From Dehalobacterium formicoaceticum (GTDB taxonomy: Bacteria > Bacillota > Dehalobacteriia > Dehalobacteriales > Dehalobacteriaceae), in contig NZ_CP022121.1 of the NCBI RefSeq assembly GCF_002224645.1, positions 2,882,501 to 2,946,500 on the forward strand: a DNA stretch of 64,000 bases, written 5' to 3'. The position numbers and the translations under genes are program-made. The notes beneath the pieces were generated by a model, which was given only the letters and a program-made list of their open reading frames with translations, was not told the origin of the DNA and made no database searches. Below, piece after piece: positions 25,997 to 35,665 of the stretch. How positions within the stretch are numbered: the stretch's first letter is position 1; each line of letters begins with the position of its first letter.

Positions 25997-27885
25997 TATT
26001 TCATCACACCTCCCAGCACAGGAGTCGTCATCAAGAGAACAATTAAAATAATTGCTCCAAAGATCACTAAAGCATAATTCTGCAAATTACCTGTATGGAT
26101 AAAGCGCATCCAGCCACCGGTATAGCGTACGCCATCGCCGATGCCGTCAGCCACTCCATCCACCACTTTCCGATCCGTTTGGTTGCAGAGCCAGGCAATA
26201 CCCATCATCACTTTATCAAAGAGAAAGGCATAAAGCTCATCAATATAGAATTTGTTCCAAAGCAACTTATAAATCGGACCAAATTTCGCAGCCATTTGAT
26301 CTGTATCCACCATTTTCTTGTAGTAGATCAAATAAGCCAGGAGGATACCGCCTAGAGCAAAAAGTGTAGAGGTTAGAGCGATGGTCATATTGATTTCCCC
26401 GTGATGAGGATGACCGAAGAAAACCATTTCTCCATAACCCATTTGCAGTAATCCCCAACCGGCAAAGATGGCAAAGAAAGATAAAATGATCAGGGGAACC
26501 GTCATCCAGGGAGAGGATTCATGGGCATGATGGTCCGTTCTTTTCCCACCAAAAAAGGCGACAAAAATCAAACGGAACATATAAAAAGCAGTCATACCTG
26601 CCACAATCGTTGCTACCCAGTAAAGTCCGGTATAGCCTGCACTGTAGGCAGCCAGTAAAACCTCATCTTTGCTCCAGAACCCGGCTAAAGGGAAAATTCC
26701 GGCTAAAGCCAAAGCCCCGATGACAAAGGTCCAGGTAGTAATGGGCATTTTCTTAGAAAGTCCGCCCATTTCAAAAATATCCTGGGTATGGACGGCATGA
26801 ATCACGCTGCCGGCACAAAGGAAGAGCATACATTTAAAGAATGCATGGGTAGTCAGATGGAACATACCGGCGGTAATACTTCCAACTCCGATCGCCATCA
26901 CCATGTAACCCAACTGGCTTAAGGTAGAATAAGCCAAAATTCTCTTAATATCCCGCTGTACCAGAGCCAGGCTGGCAGCAAATATGGAAGTAAAGCCTCC
27001 GATATAAGCAATGAAGGTCATCGTTTCCGGAGATCCCTGGAAAAGGACAAAGCCTCTGGCTAAGAGATAAACCCCGGCGGCTACCATGGTCGCGGCGTGC
27101 AGGATGGAAGAAACGGGTGTCGGCCCTTCCATGGCATCGGGCAGCCAAACATGCATGGGGAATTGGGCAGATTTGGCCATAGGACCGGCAAAGATCAGCA
27201 AAGTGATCAAAGTCAGAGTGGCAGCCCCTATTCCGTGGTTGCCCGTGGTAAGAATCTGAGATAATTCCCCAAAATTAAAGGTCTGAAAATTAACATAAAG
27301 GAGAATAATCCCCATCATAAAGCCAAAATCGCCCCATCGGTTGGTAATAAAGGCTTTATTGGCTGCTTTGGCAGCGGAGGGCCGTTCAAACCAAAAACCA
27401 ATCAGGAGGTAGGAACATAAACCCACCAATTCCCAGCCAAAGAACATTTCAAAGAAATTATTGGCGATCACCAGGACCAACATGGAGAATACAAAAAGGG
27501 ACATATAGGCAAAATAACGGGAGAAACCAGGATCTCCATGCATATATCCTACCGAATAGATAATCACCAAAGTGGCGATAAATGTCACCACAAACAACAT
27601 AACTGCGGAAAGCGGGTCAATTAAAATACCCATATCAATATTTAAACCCGTATATTGTTCCAAAGCAGACAACCTTAACCATGGCAAAGATACCTCATAA
27701 GGCTCGGCCATGGAAATGCCTTTTTGGATTGTTTCAATCAGCACACCCACGGAGATCACCAGAGAGGCGCCGACCCCGGCTAAAGCCACGCCAACACTAA
27801 GTCTCTTCGCCTTTTTCGTGAGAAAAATAATCAAGGTATAGGCGATCAGAGGAAAAACGGGTATTAACCAAGCATTTTCTATCAT
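25996..27885 (-). CDS. nuoL: NADH-quinone oxidoreductase subunit L
   Basis: The largest antiporter-like complex I subunit, 629 residues, with about 16 transmembrane segments. FFGWELVGLCSYLLIGFW near residue 145 carries the helix 5 Glu; FPMHVWLPDAMEGPTPVSS and DIKRILAYSTLSQLGYM are diagnostic. The region after about residue 470 includes the expected long amphipathic helix running along the membrane arm and a final transmembrane anchor (ALVIFGAIILIVLLM). ATG with GGCAGGTG upstream; 30 bp after nuoK. Confidence 0.97.
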   Translation of the reverse strand: MIENAWLIPVFPLIAYTLIIFLTKKAKRLSVGVALAGVGASLVISVGVLIETIQKGISMAEPYEVSLPWLRLSALEQYTGLNIDMGILIDPLSAVMLFVVTFIATLVIIYSVGYMHGDPGFSRYFAYMSLFVFSMLVLVIANNFFEMFFGWELVGLCSYLLIGFWFERPSAAKAANKAFITNRWGDFGFMMGIILLYVNFQTFNFGELSQILTTGNHGIGAATLTLITLLIFAGPMAKSAQFPMHVWLPDAMEGPTPVSSILHAATMVAAGVYLLARGFVLFQGSPETMTFIAYIGGFTSIFAASLALVQRDIKRILAYSTLSQLGYMVMAIGVGSITAGMFHLTTHAFFKCMLFLCAGSVIHAVHTQDIFEMGGLSKKMPITTWTFVIGALALAGIFPLAGFWSKDEVLLAAYSAGYTGLYWVATIVAGMTAFYMFRLIFVAFFGGKRTDHHAHESSPWMTVPLIILSFFAIFAGWGLLQMGYGEMVFFGHPHHGEINMTIALTSTLFALGGILLAYLIYYKKMVDTDQMAAKFGPIYKLLWNKFYIDELYAFLFDKVMMGIAWLCNQTDRKVVDGVADGIGDGVRYTGGWMRFIHTGNLQNYALVIFGAIILIVLLMTTPVLGGVMK

Positions 27886-27915
27886 TGTAATTTCACCTGC
27901 CTTATACTTTGATTT

Positions 27916-28224
27916 TTACCACTTCAACCAGTCTAAATTATCCAAATCAGTGGAGTAACGGTCACGATAAATGCTTAGGACTATGGCTAAGCCTACAGCA
28001 ACCTCTGCCGCTGCCACGACGATGACAAAAATGGCAAAGACATGTCCTACCAGCTGATTGGGCACGAGAAAACGGTTAAAAGCAATGAGATTAATGTTCA
28101 CTGAATTGAGCATCAGCTCAATGCCCATCAAAACAGCCACCGCATTTCGTTTACCAATGGCACCAAAAAGTCCAATACAAAAAAGTGCCGCCGCTAACAT
28201 CAAATAATGTTCCAAGGTAATCAT
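27916..28224 (-). CDS. nuoK: NADH-quinone oxidoreductase subunit K
   Basis: Three-helix complex I subunit of 102 residues, homologous to MrpC. The Glu in [17 protein letters not shown] (helix 2, about residue 36) and a second acidic residue in helix 3 ([13 protein letters not shown]) form part of the proton path between NuoH and NuoN. Its start overlaps the nuoJ stop by four bases. Confidence 0.97.
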   Translation of the reverse strand: MITLEHYLMLAAALFCIGLFGAIGKRNAVAVLMGIELMLNSVNINLIAFNRFLVPNQLVGHVFAIFVIVVAAAEVAVGLAIVLSIYRDRYSTDLDNLDWLKW

Positions 28225-28715
28225 CGGTTTTGTCTCGCTCCTTTCCCCACAATAATGGCTCCCACCAGTGCGGCTAAAAGCAGCAAAGCTGCCGTTTCAA
28301 AAGGTATTACATAAACATTCATCATTAACTCTGCAATGGGACCTACGGTACTTTCCGGTACAGAACCATTGGAAACAGGCCAAAAACTGGTAAAGATCAA
28401 ACGACCTAAAATGATAAAGAGTCCCAATGAAACCAAAATACTGCCCCATTTGTGCTTGCTGTAAAGATTACTTTCCTTAATGTCTCCCCGGGGAGTCAAC
28501 ATCACCCCGAAAACCAGGAGAATAGATATCGCTCCTACGTAAACCAGAACCTGAACCGCCGCCAGAAAGTCGGCAGAAAGAGTCAGATAAATCCCCGCTA
28601 CACCCAGAAAAGTGACCACCATATAGATAGCGCTATGCACCAGGTTTTTGGATAGGACCATAGCAAGAGCAAAAATAATGATCACCCCGGACAACACGCC
28701 GAAAGCAACGGTCAT
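28221..28715 (-). CDS. nuoJ: NADH-quinone oxidoreductase subunit J
   Basis: Five-helix membrane subunit of 164 residues. [40 protein letters not shown] matches the highly conserved helix 3 region, which takes part in conformational coupling in complex I; the Tyr and Gly of VYVGAI are present. ATG follows GGAGGGG by 6 nt and overlaps the nuoI stop by four bases. Confidence 0.97.
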   Translation of the reverse strand: MTVAFGVLSGVIIIFALAMVLSKNLVHSAIYMVVTFLGVAGIYLTLSADFLAAVQVLVYVGAISILLVFGVMLTPRGDIKESNLYSKHKWGSILVSLGLFIILGRLIFTSFWPVSNGSVPESTVGPIAELMMNVYVIPFETAALLLLAALVGAIIVGKGARQNR

Positions 28716-29167
28716 GAAGCATCCCCTCCTTTATCCTCTGCATCCTCTTCCGTGGGGGCTTTAGGAGTTACCGCGCTCGTCCCTGCCGGGTATTTACGAT
28801 ACATAATGTTCTTGGTATTATCCCGGGTATAAGCGGCCAGCTCAAAATTCTGATCAGCTGCAATAGCATCTGTCGGGCAAATTTCCTCACAAAGACCGCA
28901 AAAGAGGCAATATTGCAGGTTCATTATATATTCCGTTAAGACTTTTTTATTGTTTTCATCCTTTTCACTTGTTAAGGTGATCACCTCATTTGGACAAGCC
29001 CTAACGCACATGCCGCAGGAAATGCATTTTTCCGGATCAATGCGAAAACGGGACTTCACTGCCGGAGGCAAATTAGGCTTCACTTCCGGATACTCCTGGG
29101 TAACCTTCGGTGCCACATAATGCTTAAAGGTCACGCCAAGTCCTTTCAATAAACCTTCACCGTTCAT
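28712..29167 (-). CDS. nuoI: NADH-quinone oxidoreductase subunit I
   Basis: Peripheral-arm subunit with two 4Fe-4S clusters (N6a, N6b), 151 residues. Ligands are C48, C51, C54, C58 (CISCGMCVRACP) and C87, C90, C93, C97 (CLFCGLCEEICP). With nuoEFG absent, this subunit or its neighbour is a likely docking point for an external donor such as ferredoxin. I start at the ATG at 29167, two bases after the nuoH stop; a GTG at 29179 is in frame but lies inside the ribosome binding region. Confidence 0.96.
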   Translation of the reverse strand: MNGEGLLKGLGVTFKHYVAPKVTQEYPEVKPNLPPAVKSRFRIDPEKCISCGMCVRACPNEVITLTSEKDENNKKVLTEYIMNLQYCLFCGLCEEICPTDAIAADQNFELAAYTRDNTKNIMYRKYPAGTSAVTPKAPTEEDAEDKGGDAS

Positions 29168-29169
29168 TT

Positions 29170-30216
29170 TTACCACCACCCCATGGTACGGATCATCTCA
29201 TAAGCTTTTATGCCGATGCCCGTAACCAGAATATTTGCCAAGGAGATTGGAAGAAGCACCTTCCAATTAAAGTGCATCATATGGTCAATTCTGATTCTGG
29301 GGAAAGTCCAGCGTGCCCACATGAAGACAAAAATTAAAACATAGGTTTTAATAATAAACCACAACCAGCCGGGCAGCAACGGCCCTTGCCAGCCGCCTAA
29401 AAAGACAGTTGCCCCAATGGCGGACATAAGCAACAGATTAGCATACTCCGCCAAATAAAAGAGGGCAAAACGACCGGCTGAATATTCCGTATGGTAACCG
29501 GCAACCAGTTCCTGCTCCCCTTCCGGCAGGTCAAAGGGACCCCGGTTGATTTCCGCATTACCGGCAATCATGAAAATGATAAAAGCAATCGGCTGCAAGA
29601 TGATATTCCAAACCCCTTGCTGAGCTTCCACAATCGCGGACATTTGCAGAGAACCGGTAATCATGACTACGCCCAAAAAGGAAAATACATAGGGAATTTC
29701 GTAACTGATCATTTGGGCTACGGCCCGCATCCCCCCTAAAAGAGGATACTTACTGCCCGAGCCCCAGCCGGCCATCAAAAGCACCATCGTGGTTACCGAA
29801 GAAACAGCCAGAATATAAAATATACCAATATTAAAATCTAAGGCATTCATTCCCTGACCAAAAGGAATGACGACAAAGACCAATAAAGAAGGTACAAACA
29901 TGGCATATGCTGCTGCTTTGTATACCATTTTATCGACTCCGGCAGGCACGATATCTTCCTTACCCAGAATCTTTAATACGTCCAGCACAATCTGAAAAAT
30001 TCCCTTAGGGCCGACCCGATTGGGGCCGACACGTTCCTGAAAGAAACCGGCTACCTTACGTTCCATATAAACCAGGAACATGACGTTCAGCAGGACAAAT
30101 ACAACAATGGCAACAAACTTGACTAAGATCATCACCATCCCCACCCAAAAGGCGGATAGGAATCCTGCTAACCATTCACTTAATGCGCCGGCAATATTCA
30201 AAAATAAATTATTCAT
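29170..30216 (-). CDS. nuoH: NADH-quinone oxidoreductase subunit H
   Basis: Membrane subunit that joins the two arms of complex I and forms part of the quinone site, 348 residues with about eight transmembrane helices. VYMERKVAGFFQERVGPNRVGPKG near residue 50 and AEINRGPFDLPEGEQELVAGYHTEYS near 225 are the two classic NuoH signatures, including the charged E-channel residues. ATG with GGGGAG 7 nt upstream. Thirty bases after nuoD. Confidence 0.97.
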   Translation of the reverse strand: MNNLFLNIAGALSEWLAGFLSAFWVGMVMILVKFVAIVVFVLLNVMFLVYMERKVAGFFQERVGPNRVGPKGIFQIVLDVLKILGKEDIVPAGVDKMVYKAAAYAMFVPSLLVFVVIPFGQGMNALDFNIGIFYILAVSSVTTMVLLMAGWGSGSKYPLLGGMRAVAQMISYEIPYVFSFLGVVMITGSLQMSAIVEAQQGVWNIILQPIAFIIFMIAGNAEINRGPFDLPEGEQELVAGYHTEYSAGRFALFYLAEYANLLLMSAIGATVFLGGWQGPLLPGWLWFIIKTYVLIFVFMWARWTFPRIRIDHMMHFNWKVLLPISLANILVTGIGIKAYEMIRTMGWW

Positions 30217-30246
30217 TTATCTTCTCCCCTATATCACCGATTTTTC

Positions 30247-31368
30247 TTACCGATCGACTTCACCTAAAACGATATCAATGGAAGCCAAGGAAGCAATAGC
30301 ATCCTGGAGAATTGTTCCTCGAGCCATCTTGGGAAAAATCCCTAAATTGATAAAAGACGGTGAACGAAGATGCATGCGGTAAGGCTTGGTTCCTCCATCA
30401 CTTACCAAATAAAAGCCGAGAATGCCTTTGGCTCCTTCAATATGACCGTAGGTTTCTCCCGCAGGAATTTTCAATACCTTGGGCACTTTCGCCATTATAT
30501 CGCCCTCGGGCAGTTGATCAATCGCCTGACGGATAATCCTTAAGCTCTGTCGGATTTCTTCCATGCGCACATTATAACGGTCGAAGTTGTCCCCATTTTC
30601 CCCCAGGGCTACATCAAACTCGAATCGGTCATAAATGCTGTACGGCTTCACTTTACGCAAATCAAAGTTCACTCCGGAGGCACGCAAATTGGGGCCGGTA
30701 AGACCATAATCCAACGCTTCTTCACCACTGATGGGAGCAACATTCTTGGTACGGGCTAAAAAGATCTCATTTCCTGTCAGAACATCATCAAATTCTTTAA
30801 TTCTCTTGGGCATTCGCTGTAAAAACTCTTCCAGCTTAGGCAGAAACCCTTCCGGAATATCATTGGGCACCCCGCCCACACGCATGAAGCTCGTAGTCAA
30901 TCGGGAACCGCAGATCATCTCAAAAAGATCCAGGATTTTTTCCCGATCATAAAAAGCATACATCCAGGCAGTATATGCATTCATATCCAGGCCAAAGCTG
31001 GCTACCATCACTAAATGACTGGCAATTCTCTGTAATTCTCCTACAATGACGCGAATGTATTCCGCACGTTCAGGAATTTCCAGGTTCAGAGCTTCTTCTA
31101 AAGTCAAAACATAGCCCCAATTATTCAACATCGCTGCCAGATAATCCATACGATCGGTATAAGGAATAAATTGAGTATAGGTTCTGCTTTCTGCGATCTT
31201 TTCCATACCCCGGTGCAGATACCCTACCACATTCTCTGCATCCACAACATATTCCCCATCCATCGTCAGAACAGCCCGATAAACACCGTGGGTACTGGGG
31301 TGTTGAGGTCCCATATTTAAGATAAATTCCTGGGTGCGAAAATTCCCTTCTTGATTGGCAAGTACCAT
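30247..31368 (-). CDS. nuoD: NADH-quinone oxidoreductase subunit D
   Basis: 49-kDa-type subunit related to the large subunit of NiFe hydrogenases, 373 residues; it lines the quinone cavity with Nuo[15 protein letters not shown] near residue 18 contains the quinone-site His. The hydrogenase-type metal cysteines are absent, as expected for complex I. The C-terminus ends DIVLGEVDR, the standard NuoD ending. It is separate from nuoC, unlike in E. coli. ATG with GAGAGG 8 nt upstream. Confidence 0.97.
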   Translation of the reverse strand: MVLANQEGNFRTQEFILNMGPQHPSTHGVYRAVLTMDGEYVVDAENVVGYLHRGMEKIAESRTYTQFIPYTDRMDYLAAMLNNWGYVLTLEEALNLEIPERAEYIRVIVGELQRIASHLVMVASFGLDMNAYTAWMYAFYDREKILDLFEMICGSRLTTSFMRVGGVPNDIPEGFLPKLEEFLQRMPKRIKEFDDVLTGNEIFLARTKNVAPISGEEALDYGLTGPNLRASGVNFDLRKVKPYSIYDRFEFDVALGENGDNFDRYNVRMEEIRQSLRIIRQAIDQLPEGDIMAKVPKVLKIPAGETYGHIEGAKGILGFYLVSDGGTKPYRMHLRSPSFINLGIFPKMARGTILQDAIASLASIDIVLGEVDR

Positions 31369-31383
31369 TTCTACACCTCTCTT

Positions 31384-31830
31384 CTACTGCCGCGGGGCAG
31401 CTTCCACTTTGAAATCTTTTCTTAAAGGGTGTCCTTCAAAATCATCGGGACAAAGGACACGCTTTAAATCAGGATGATCCGTAAAGATGATTCCCATGAG
31501 ATCATAGGTTTCTCTTTCCATAACATTAGCTGAATTCCAAACAGATACGGCTGATTCTATTTGGGGGTTTTCTTTATCCAGATTGGCCTTAACTCTCAAT
31601 ATTTGTCCATCCTGAAGACTTAATAAATGATAGACTGCCGTGAAACATTCGGGATAATCTACAGCCGTAACATCTTCTAAAAAGGTATAATCTGTGTTCT
31701 CCTTGATTTCCTGTAAAACATCAATGATATCTTCCGCAGCAACAACGAGAGATTTTTCGTCTTCACTCAGCCCAACTTTTGTGCCAAACTTTGTGATTAA
31801 ACCTTCCGCCACGTCTTTAATATTATTCAT
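31384..31830 (-). CDS. nuoC: NADH-quinone oxidoreductase subunit C
   Basis: 30-kDa-type subunit of 148 residues that braces the peripheral arm. [20 protein letters not shown] followed by [12 protein letters not shown] is the complex I 30-kDa signature. The start overlaps the nuoB stop by eight bases and has GGAG about 10 nt upstream. It ends 16 bp before nuoD. Confidence 0.96.
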   Translation of the reverse strand: MNNIKDVAEGLITKFGTKVGLSEDEKSLVVAAEDIIDVLQEIKENTDYTFLEDVTAVDYPECFTAVYHLLSLQDGQILRVKANLDKENPQIESAVSVWNSANVMERETYDLMGIIFTDHPDLKRVLCPDDFEGHPLRKDFKVEAAPRQ

Positions 31831-32323
31831 TTGGCTTCAACTCCGTAATTTTCGGATTAAGAATTCTTTGCTTCAACGTAAGCATGCCGTAAATCAACGC
31901 TTCCGGTCGTGGCGGACAACCGGGCACATAGACATCGACAGGAATCAATTGATCCACACCGGGCACCACATTGTAAGAGTCCACAAAAGGACCGCCGCTG
32001 ATCGCGCAGCTACCCATGGCAATAACATATTTAGGTTCCGGCATTTGGTCAAAAATCCTTTTTAGCAAAGGTGCCATTTTGTTTGTCACCGTTCCGGCCA
32101 CAATCATGAGGTCGGCATGACGGGGAGAGGGACGAAAAACCTCATAGCCAAATCTGGCTAAATCATAACGCCCGCCTCCGGCGCCCATCATTTCAATTGC
32201 GCAGCAGGCAAGACCAAAGGTTACCGGCCAGAGAGAATGCCCGCGGGCATAATTCAGGACCTTTTCCACAGAGGCTAAGATCACATTGTCCGGTAATTGT
32301 TCAATGTTTGTGCTTACATCCAT
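31823..32323 (-). CDS. nuoB: NADH-quinone oxidoreductase subunit B
   Basis: Carries the terminal 4Fe-4S cluster N2 that passes electrons to quinone, 166 residues. Ligands are the adjacent C40-C41 (ACCAIEMM), C106 (GSCAISGG) and C136 (PGCPPRPE), the exact complex I pattern. I start at the ATG at 32323 with GGAG 7 nt upstream; the upstream in-frame codons belong to the nuoA end, which overlaps by ten bases. Confidence 0.97.
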   Translation of the reverse strand: MDVSTNIEQLPDNVILASVEKVLNYARGHSLWPVTFGLACCAIEMMGAGGGRYDLARFGYEVFRPSPRHADLMIVAGTVTNKMAPLLKRIFDQMPEPKYVIAMGSCAISGGPFVDSYNVVPGVDQLIPVDVYVPGCPPRPEALIYGMLTLKQRILNPKITELKPNE

Positions 32324-32670
32324 TCTAATGCTCCTTCCTTCCAGGCATACCATAGGCCTATTACTAAAATTCCGATGAAAATGATCATTTCAATGAAGCC
32401 AAATAATCCCAAGGATTGAAATTTAACAGCCCAGGGATAAAGGAAAATTGTTTCTACATCAAAAACTACGAAAACCAGAGCATACATGAAATAATGGATT
32501 TTAAACTGTACCCAGGTGGGGCCCTGGGTATCAACCCCGCACTCAAAAGCCGTTAATTTCTCCGGGTTTGGACGTTTGCGCCGCAAAATAATGGGTACAA
32601 AGACAACAATAAAAGGAAAGATAATCGAAGCAATAAGATATATGCCTAATTGACCATACTGCTCTAACAT
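32314..32670 (-). CDS. nuoA: NADH-quinone oxidoreductase subunit A
   Basis: Three-helix membrane subunit of 118 residues, first gene of the nuo operon. [24 protein letters not shown] carries the conserved Cys loop and [14 protein letters not shown] the acidic helix 2. ATG with a near-ideal AAAGGAGGTG 5 nt upstream. A consensus-like promoter lies about 65-90 bp before it. Confidence 0.97.
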   Translation of the reverse strand: MLEQYGQLGIYLIASIIFPFIVVFVPIILRRKRPNPEKLTAFECGVDTQGPTWVQFKIHYFMYALVFVVFDVETIFLYPWAVKFQSLGLFGFIEMIIFIGILVIGLWYAWKEGALEWM

Positions 32671-32731
32671 GTTTTCACCTCCTTTATATAAAATTTCTTG
32701 AATTGTATTTAAAAGTCAAAGAGAAAAGGTT

Positions 32732-32760
32732 ATTAAAGTTCTTACTTGATTAATTGTCAA
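32732..32760 (-). promoter_or_regulatory. sigma-A type promoter of nuo operon
   Basis: TTGACA at 32760-32755 and TTTAAT at 32737-32732 on the minus strand are separated by exactly 17 bp. This leaves a leader of roughly 55 nt before nuoA. Confidence 0.7.
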
Positions 32761-32815
32761 ATATATTTAACTTCTTGGTCCATTCACTAACTCCTGCCTA
32801 ATTTCTTGCTTTTAT

Positions 32816-33460
32816 TTAAATCTCTTTTACCTGAAAAGTGACCCGGTGGATCGATGATAGTCCCAATTTAAGAATAGCTGTTCTATGAGCCTGAGTTGGA
32901 TATCCCTTATGTTGCTGAAAACCATAACCGGGAAAGCGCTTCTCATAAAGCTCCATTAAACGGTCCCGGTGGCATTTGGCCAGGATACTGGCGGCAGCGA
33001 CAGATGCGCTTTTCTCATCCCCTTTAATAATACTGGTCTGGGGTAAATCTACTTCCGTCAGCTTCATGGCATCAATTATCAAGTGTTCCGGAGGAAGATG
33101 CAGTTTCTGAACCGCCAGCTTCATCGCAAGTTTTGTTGCCTGATAAATATTGATACGATCAATCTCCCGGGGGATGACCCCGCCAATGGCCCACGACAGG
33201 GCTTTGGCTTTAATTTCCTTTTCCAGGATTTTTCTTTTTTTCTCGCTGACTTTTTTAGAATCGTTTAGTCCTAAGATCCTGCAATCCCGAGGTAAGATCA
33301 CTGCTCCTGCAATAACCGGTCCTGCCAAAGGGCCTCGCCCCACCTCATCTACCCCGGCAATATATCGAATTCCTCTTTGATGTAAAGATTCTTCATATTG
33401 ATTGAGAAGATGAATCCGCTCTATCTCCCGGGAATATTTCTCTGCTGATAAATCCATCAT
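32816..33460 (-). CDS. rnhB: ribonuclease HII
   Basis: Endonuclease that cuts the RNA strand of RNA-DNA hybrids and single ribonucleotides in DNA, 214 residues. The DEDD active site appears as IAGVDEVGRGPLAGPV (Asp, Glu near residues 38-39), LIIDAMK (Asp near 130) and KGDEKSASVAAASILAK (Asp/Glu near 150). The C-terminus HKGYPTQAHR is the usual RNase HII ending. ATG at 33460 has GGAGG 9 nt upstream. It follows rbgA by 22 bp, a common order in Firmicutes (rplS-lepB-rbgA-rnhB). Confidence 0.97.
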   Translation of the reverse strand: MMDLSAEKYSREIERIHLLNQYEESLHQRGIRYIAGVDEVGRGPLAGPVIAGAVILPRDCRILGLNDSKKVSEKKRKILEKEIKAKALSWAIGGVIPREIDRINIYQATKLAMKLAVQKLHLPPEHLIIDAMKLTEVDLPQTSIIKGDEKSASVAAASILAKCHRDRLMELYEKRFPGYGFQQHKGYPTQAHRTAILKLGLSSIHRVTFQVKEI

Positions 33461-33482
33461 CCTCCCTTACCTCCTCTTTATT

Positions 33483-34367
33483 TCATAAGGAAGATCTCGC
33501 TTCTTCAAATTCTCCCGGCTCCTCCAGGGTAAAGGGACCTAATTTCCCCACGCGAAATTCCTGTAAAAGGAGTATCGCCGTTTGATCCATTTTTACCGCA
33601 CCTTTCGCAGCAAGAAGGCCTCTCTTTCGCCCAATCTCTTCCATAAGGGCCCATGTGTCCTGAGGAAACTCCCCAAGCTTATATCGTTTCATTAAAGCGT
33701 CCGGGTGATGCTCCCGGATATAGACCAATAAATCGTAGGCGACATCATCCAGGGAATAAACCAAATCACTGATCGCTCCCGTTGCCGCCAATTTAAAGCC
33801 GGTGACGGGGTCCTCGAATTTTGGCCATAGCAAGCCGGGGGTATCCATTAATTCCAAATCAGTTACCACGCGCACCCATTGGGTTCCCTTGGTCACACCC
33901 GGTTTATTGCCGGTTTTGGTGGATGCTTGGTTCACAAGGGCATTGATCACAGTGGACTTTCCCACATTAGGAATACCGACAATCATCGCCCGCACTGCTC
34001 GCCGACGGCGCCCTTTCTTTTCCAAAGCACTCAGCACCGGTTCTGCCGCCATTTTTACTTCGACAATCAGTTCCTTGATTCCTTGTTTTGCGATGCTATC
34101 GATGGCCACAGCACCCATACCCTGTTTTTTAAAATAAGACAACCATTTTTTGGTGGATTCTTCTTGAGCCAAATCCTTTTTATTTAAAACCATGACCCGT
34201 TTTTTGTTCTTTAACAATGTATCTATAATGGGATTCCTGCTGCTCTGGGGCAGCCGGGCATCCACCACTTCAATAACCACATCCACTAAGCTCAGGTTTT
34301 CCTGAATCTGCTTCTTTGCTTTGGCCATATGGCCGGGATACCATTGAATAGGTGGAGACTTTTCCAT
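33483..34367 (-). CDS. rbgA: ribosome biogenesis GTPase RbgA (YlqF)
   Basis: Circularly permuted GTPase needed for late 50S subunit assembly, 294 residues. The motif order is permuted: G4 NKKDLA near residue 62, then G1 GIPNVGKST near 130, G2 and G3 DTPGLL near 175. The N-terminal IQWYPGHMAKAKK and VVDARLPQSSRNP are diagnostic, and a C-terminal ANTAR-like RNA-binding helix region follows. Start ATG at 34367 with GGGCGGTGA upstream; the GTG nine bases earlier overlaps it. Confidence 0.96.
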   Translation of the reverse strand: MEKSPPIQWYPGHMAKAKKQIQENLSLVDVVIEVVDARLPQSSRNPIIDTLLKNKKRVMVLNKKDLAQEESTKKWLSYFKKQGMGAVAIDSIAKQGIKELIVEVKMAAEPVLSALEKKGRRRRAVRAMIVGIPNVGKSTVINALVNQASTKTGNKPGVTKGTQWVRVVTDLELMDTPGLLWPKFEDPVTGFKLAATGAISDLVYSLDDVAYDLLVYIREHHPDALMKRYKLGEFPQDTWALMEEIGRKRGLLAAKGAVKMDQTAILLLQEFRVGKLGPFTLEEPGEFEEARSSL

Positions 34368-34460
34368 TAAAATCACCGCCCTTTTTTTGTACTCTATTTT
34401 TCTTCTCTAAGCTGCCGCTTCCATTTGCTTTAGAGTGTCATAGACATTCATAGACTGTCC

Positions 34461-35003
34461 CTATGGCAGGCTGGTGACCCGATTGAAAGGCCAATATGTG
34501 ATTGATGCTTTTCCCAGGATTTTGTCTCGGGTTACCATGCCAAAGACCCGGCTGTCCCGGCTGTTATCCCGATGATCCCCTAAGACAAAATATGCTCCTT
34601 CATCCATGGTTATCGGTCCAAAATCGAAAGCTGTCCCCGCCTCAGAAATATAGGATTCCTCCAAAACCTGTCCATTAATCAGTATTTCTCCATTTCTCCC
34701 TTGGATAACTTCTCCCGGGAGAGCGATAATCCTTTTGATATACTGAATTCTTTCATCCATCGGGTAGCGAAAAATTATAATATCGCCTCGCTTCGGATCC
34801 CGAAAACGATAAATCCATTTATTAACCAAAATGCGATCTCCAGGCTGTAGTACCGGTTCCATTGAGGAAGAAGGAATAAAATAGGGCTCCCACAAAAACA
34901 AGCGCATCAGGATGGCCAAGATTACAGCCAAAGAAAGGGCTTCCACTATTTCCCCCCGGCTGCCTTTCAATCCCTGAAAAAAAGAAGAGGATAATTTCTC
35001 CAA
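34461..35003 (-). CDS. lepB: signal peptidase I
   Basis: Membrane-anchored Ser/Lys protease that removes signal peptides, 180 residues. One N-terminal transmembrane helix (AVILAILMRLFLW) precedes the catalytic Ser47 (SSSMEP) and Lys90 (YIKRIIALPGE); the GDHRDNSRDSR box is near residue 143. I choose the TTG at 35003 because GGAGG sits 9 nt upstream and the resulting size matches the B. subtilis SipS class. An open frame reaching 35078 would give 205 residues but has no ribosome binding site. It would export the secreted proteins in this window. Confidence 0.93.
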   Translation of the reverse strand: MEKLSSSFFQGLKGSRGEIVEALSLAVILAILMRLFLWEPYFIPSSSMEPVLQPGDRILVNKWIYRFRDPKRGDIIIFRYPMDERIQYIKRIIALPGEVIQGRNGEILINGQVLEESYISEAGTAFDFGPITMDEGAYFVLGDHRDNSRDSRVFGMVTRDKILGKASITYWPFNRVTSLP

Positions 35004-35130
35004 GAGATATTGCCTCCATTTTGATAATAATCCATTTATCCTTATCATAAGTTTAATTTTGTCTAACAATAATAACAAGTTAAATATTTTGATATTGGTT
35101 GACTTTGTTACTAAAGTTCACATTTAATGA

Positions 35131-35162
35131 GAAAAAGGGACTGATTTTACTCAGTCCCTTTA
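35131..35162 (-). terminator. rplS terminator
   Basis: GGGACTGA and TCAGTCCC form a perfect 8-bp stem around GTAAAA, followed by TTTTT on the minus strand. Confidence 0.9.
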
Positions 35163-35165
35163 TTT

Positions 35166-35507
35166 CTATCGGAGATCCTTAATTCTGGCTGCTTTACCGG
35201 TACGTTCACGTAAGTAGTATAATTTTGCCCGGCGTACCTTACCGCGCCGCATTACTTCAATCTTTTCAATTTTGGGCGAATGAAGCGGGAAAGTTCTTTC
35301 CACACCAACCCCGTACGTAACCCGACGCACCGTAAAGTTCTCGCGGATTCCGCCGCCTTTGCGTCTGATGACAACACCTTCAAAAATCTGAATTCTTTCC
35401 CGGGTTCCTTCCACAACCTTAACGTGTACCCGCACAGTATCACCGGCTCTAAAGGGAGGGATATTGGTTTTAATCTGCTCTTGTTCGATCATTTTAAGTA
35501 AATCCAT
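35166..35507 (-). CDS. rplS: 50S ribosomal protein L19
   Basis: Ribosomal protein at the 30S-50S interface, 113 residues. [29 protein letters not shown] and the basic C-terminus [19 protein letters not shown] are unmistakable. ATG with AGGAGG 7 nt upstream. It is followed at once by a strong terminator, so lepB downstream must use read-through or its own promoter. Confidence 0.98.
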   Translation of the reverse strand: MDLLKMIEQEQIKTNIPPFRAGDTVRVHVKVVEGTRERIQIFEGVVIRRKGGGIRENFTVRRVTYGVGVERTFPLHSPKIEKIEVMRRGKVRRAKLYYLRERTGKAARIKDLR

Positions 35508-35522
35508 CTTTTTTCCTCCTTC

Positions 35523-35580
35523 CTTCCAAGACGTTCATAACCGCATGCTAAATTTGACGCAGCAGAGGACCGTCCGTATC
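35523..35580 (-). promoter_or_regulatory. possible L19 mRNA leader
   Basis: The 5' region of rplS holds GGTCCTCTGCTGCG, then CATGCGGTTATGAACG and CTTGGAAGGAAGGAGG. This is similar, from memory, to the L19 leader motif of Firmicutes (Rfam RF00556), which lets L19 repress its own synthesis. A covariance search was not possible. Confidence 0.4.
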
Positions 35581-35665
35581 TCATGGCAATTTTGCCAAAA
35601 CAAATTATATCATATTAATCCCTCTTCTTGCAAGCAGTTAAAAAATTAACCGGGCTCTCATATCT

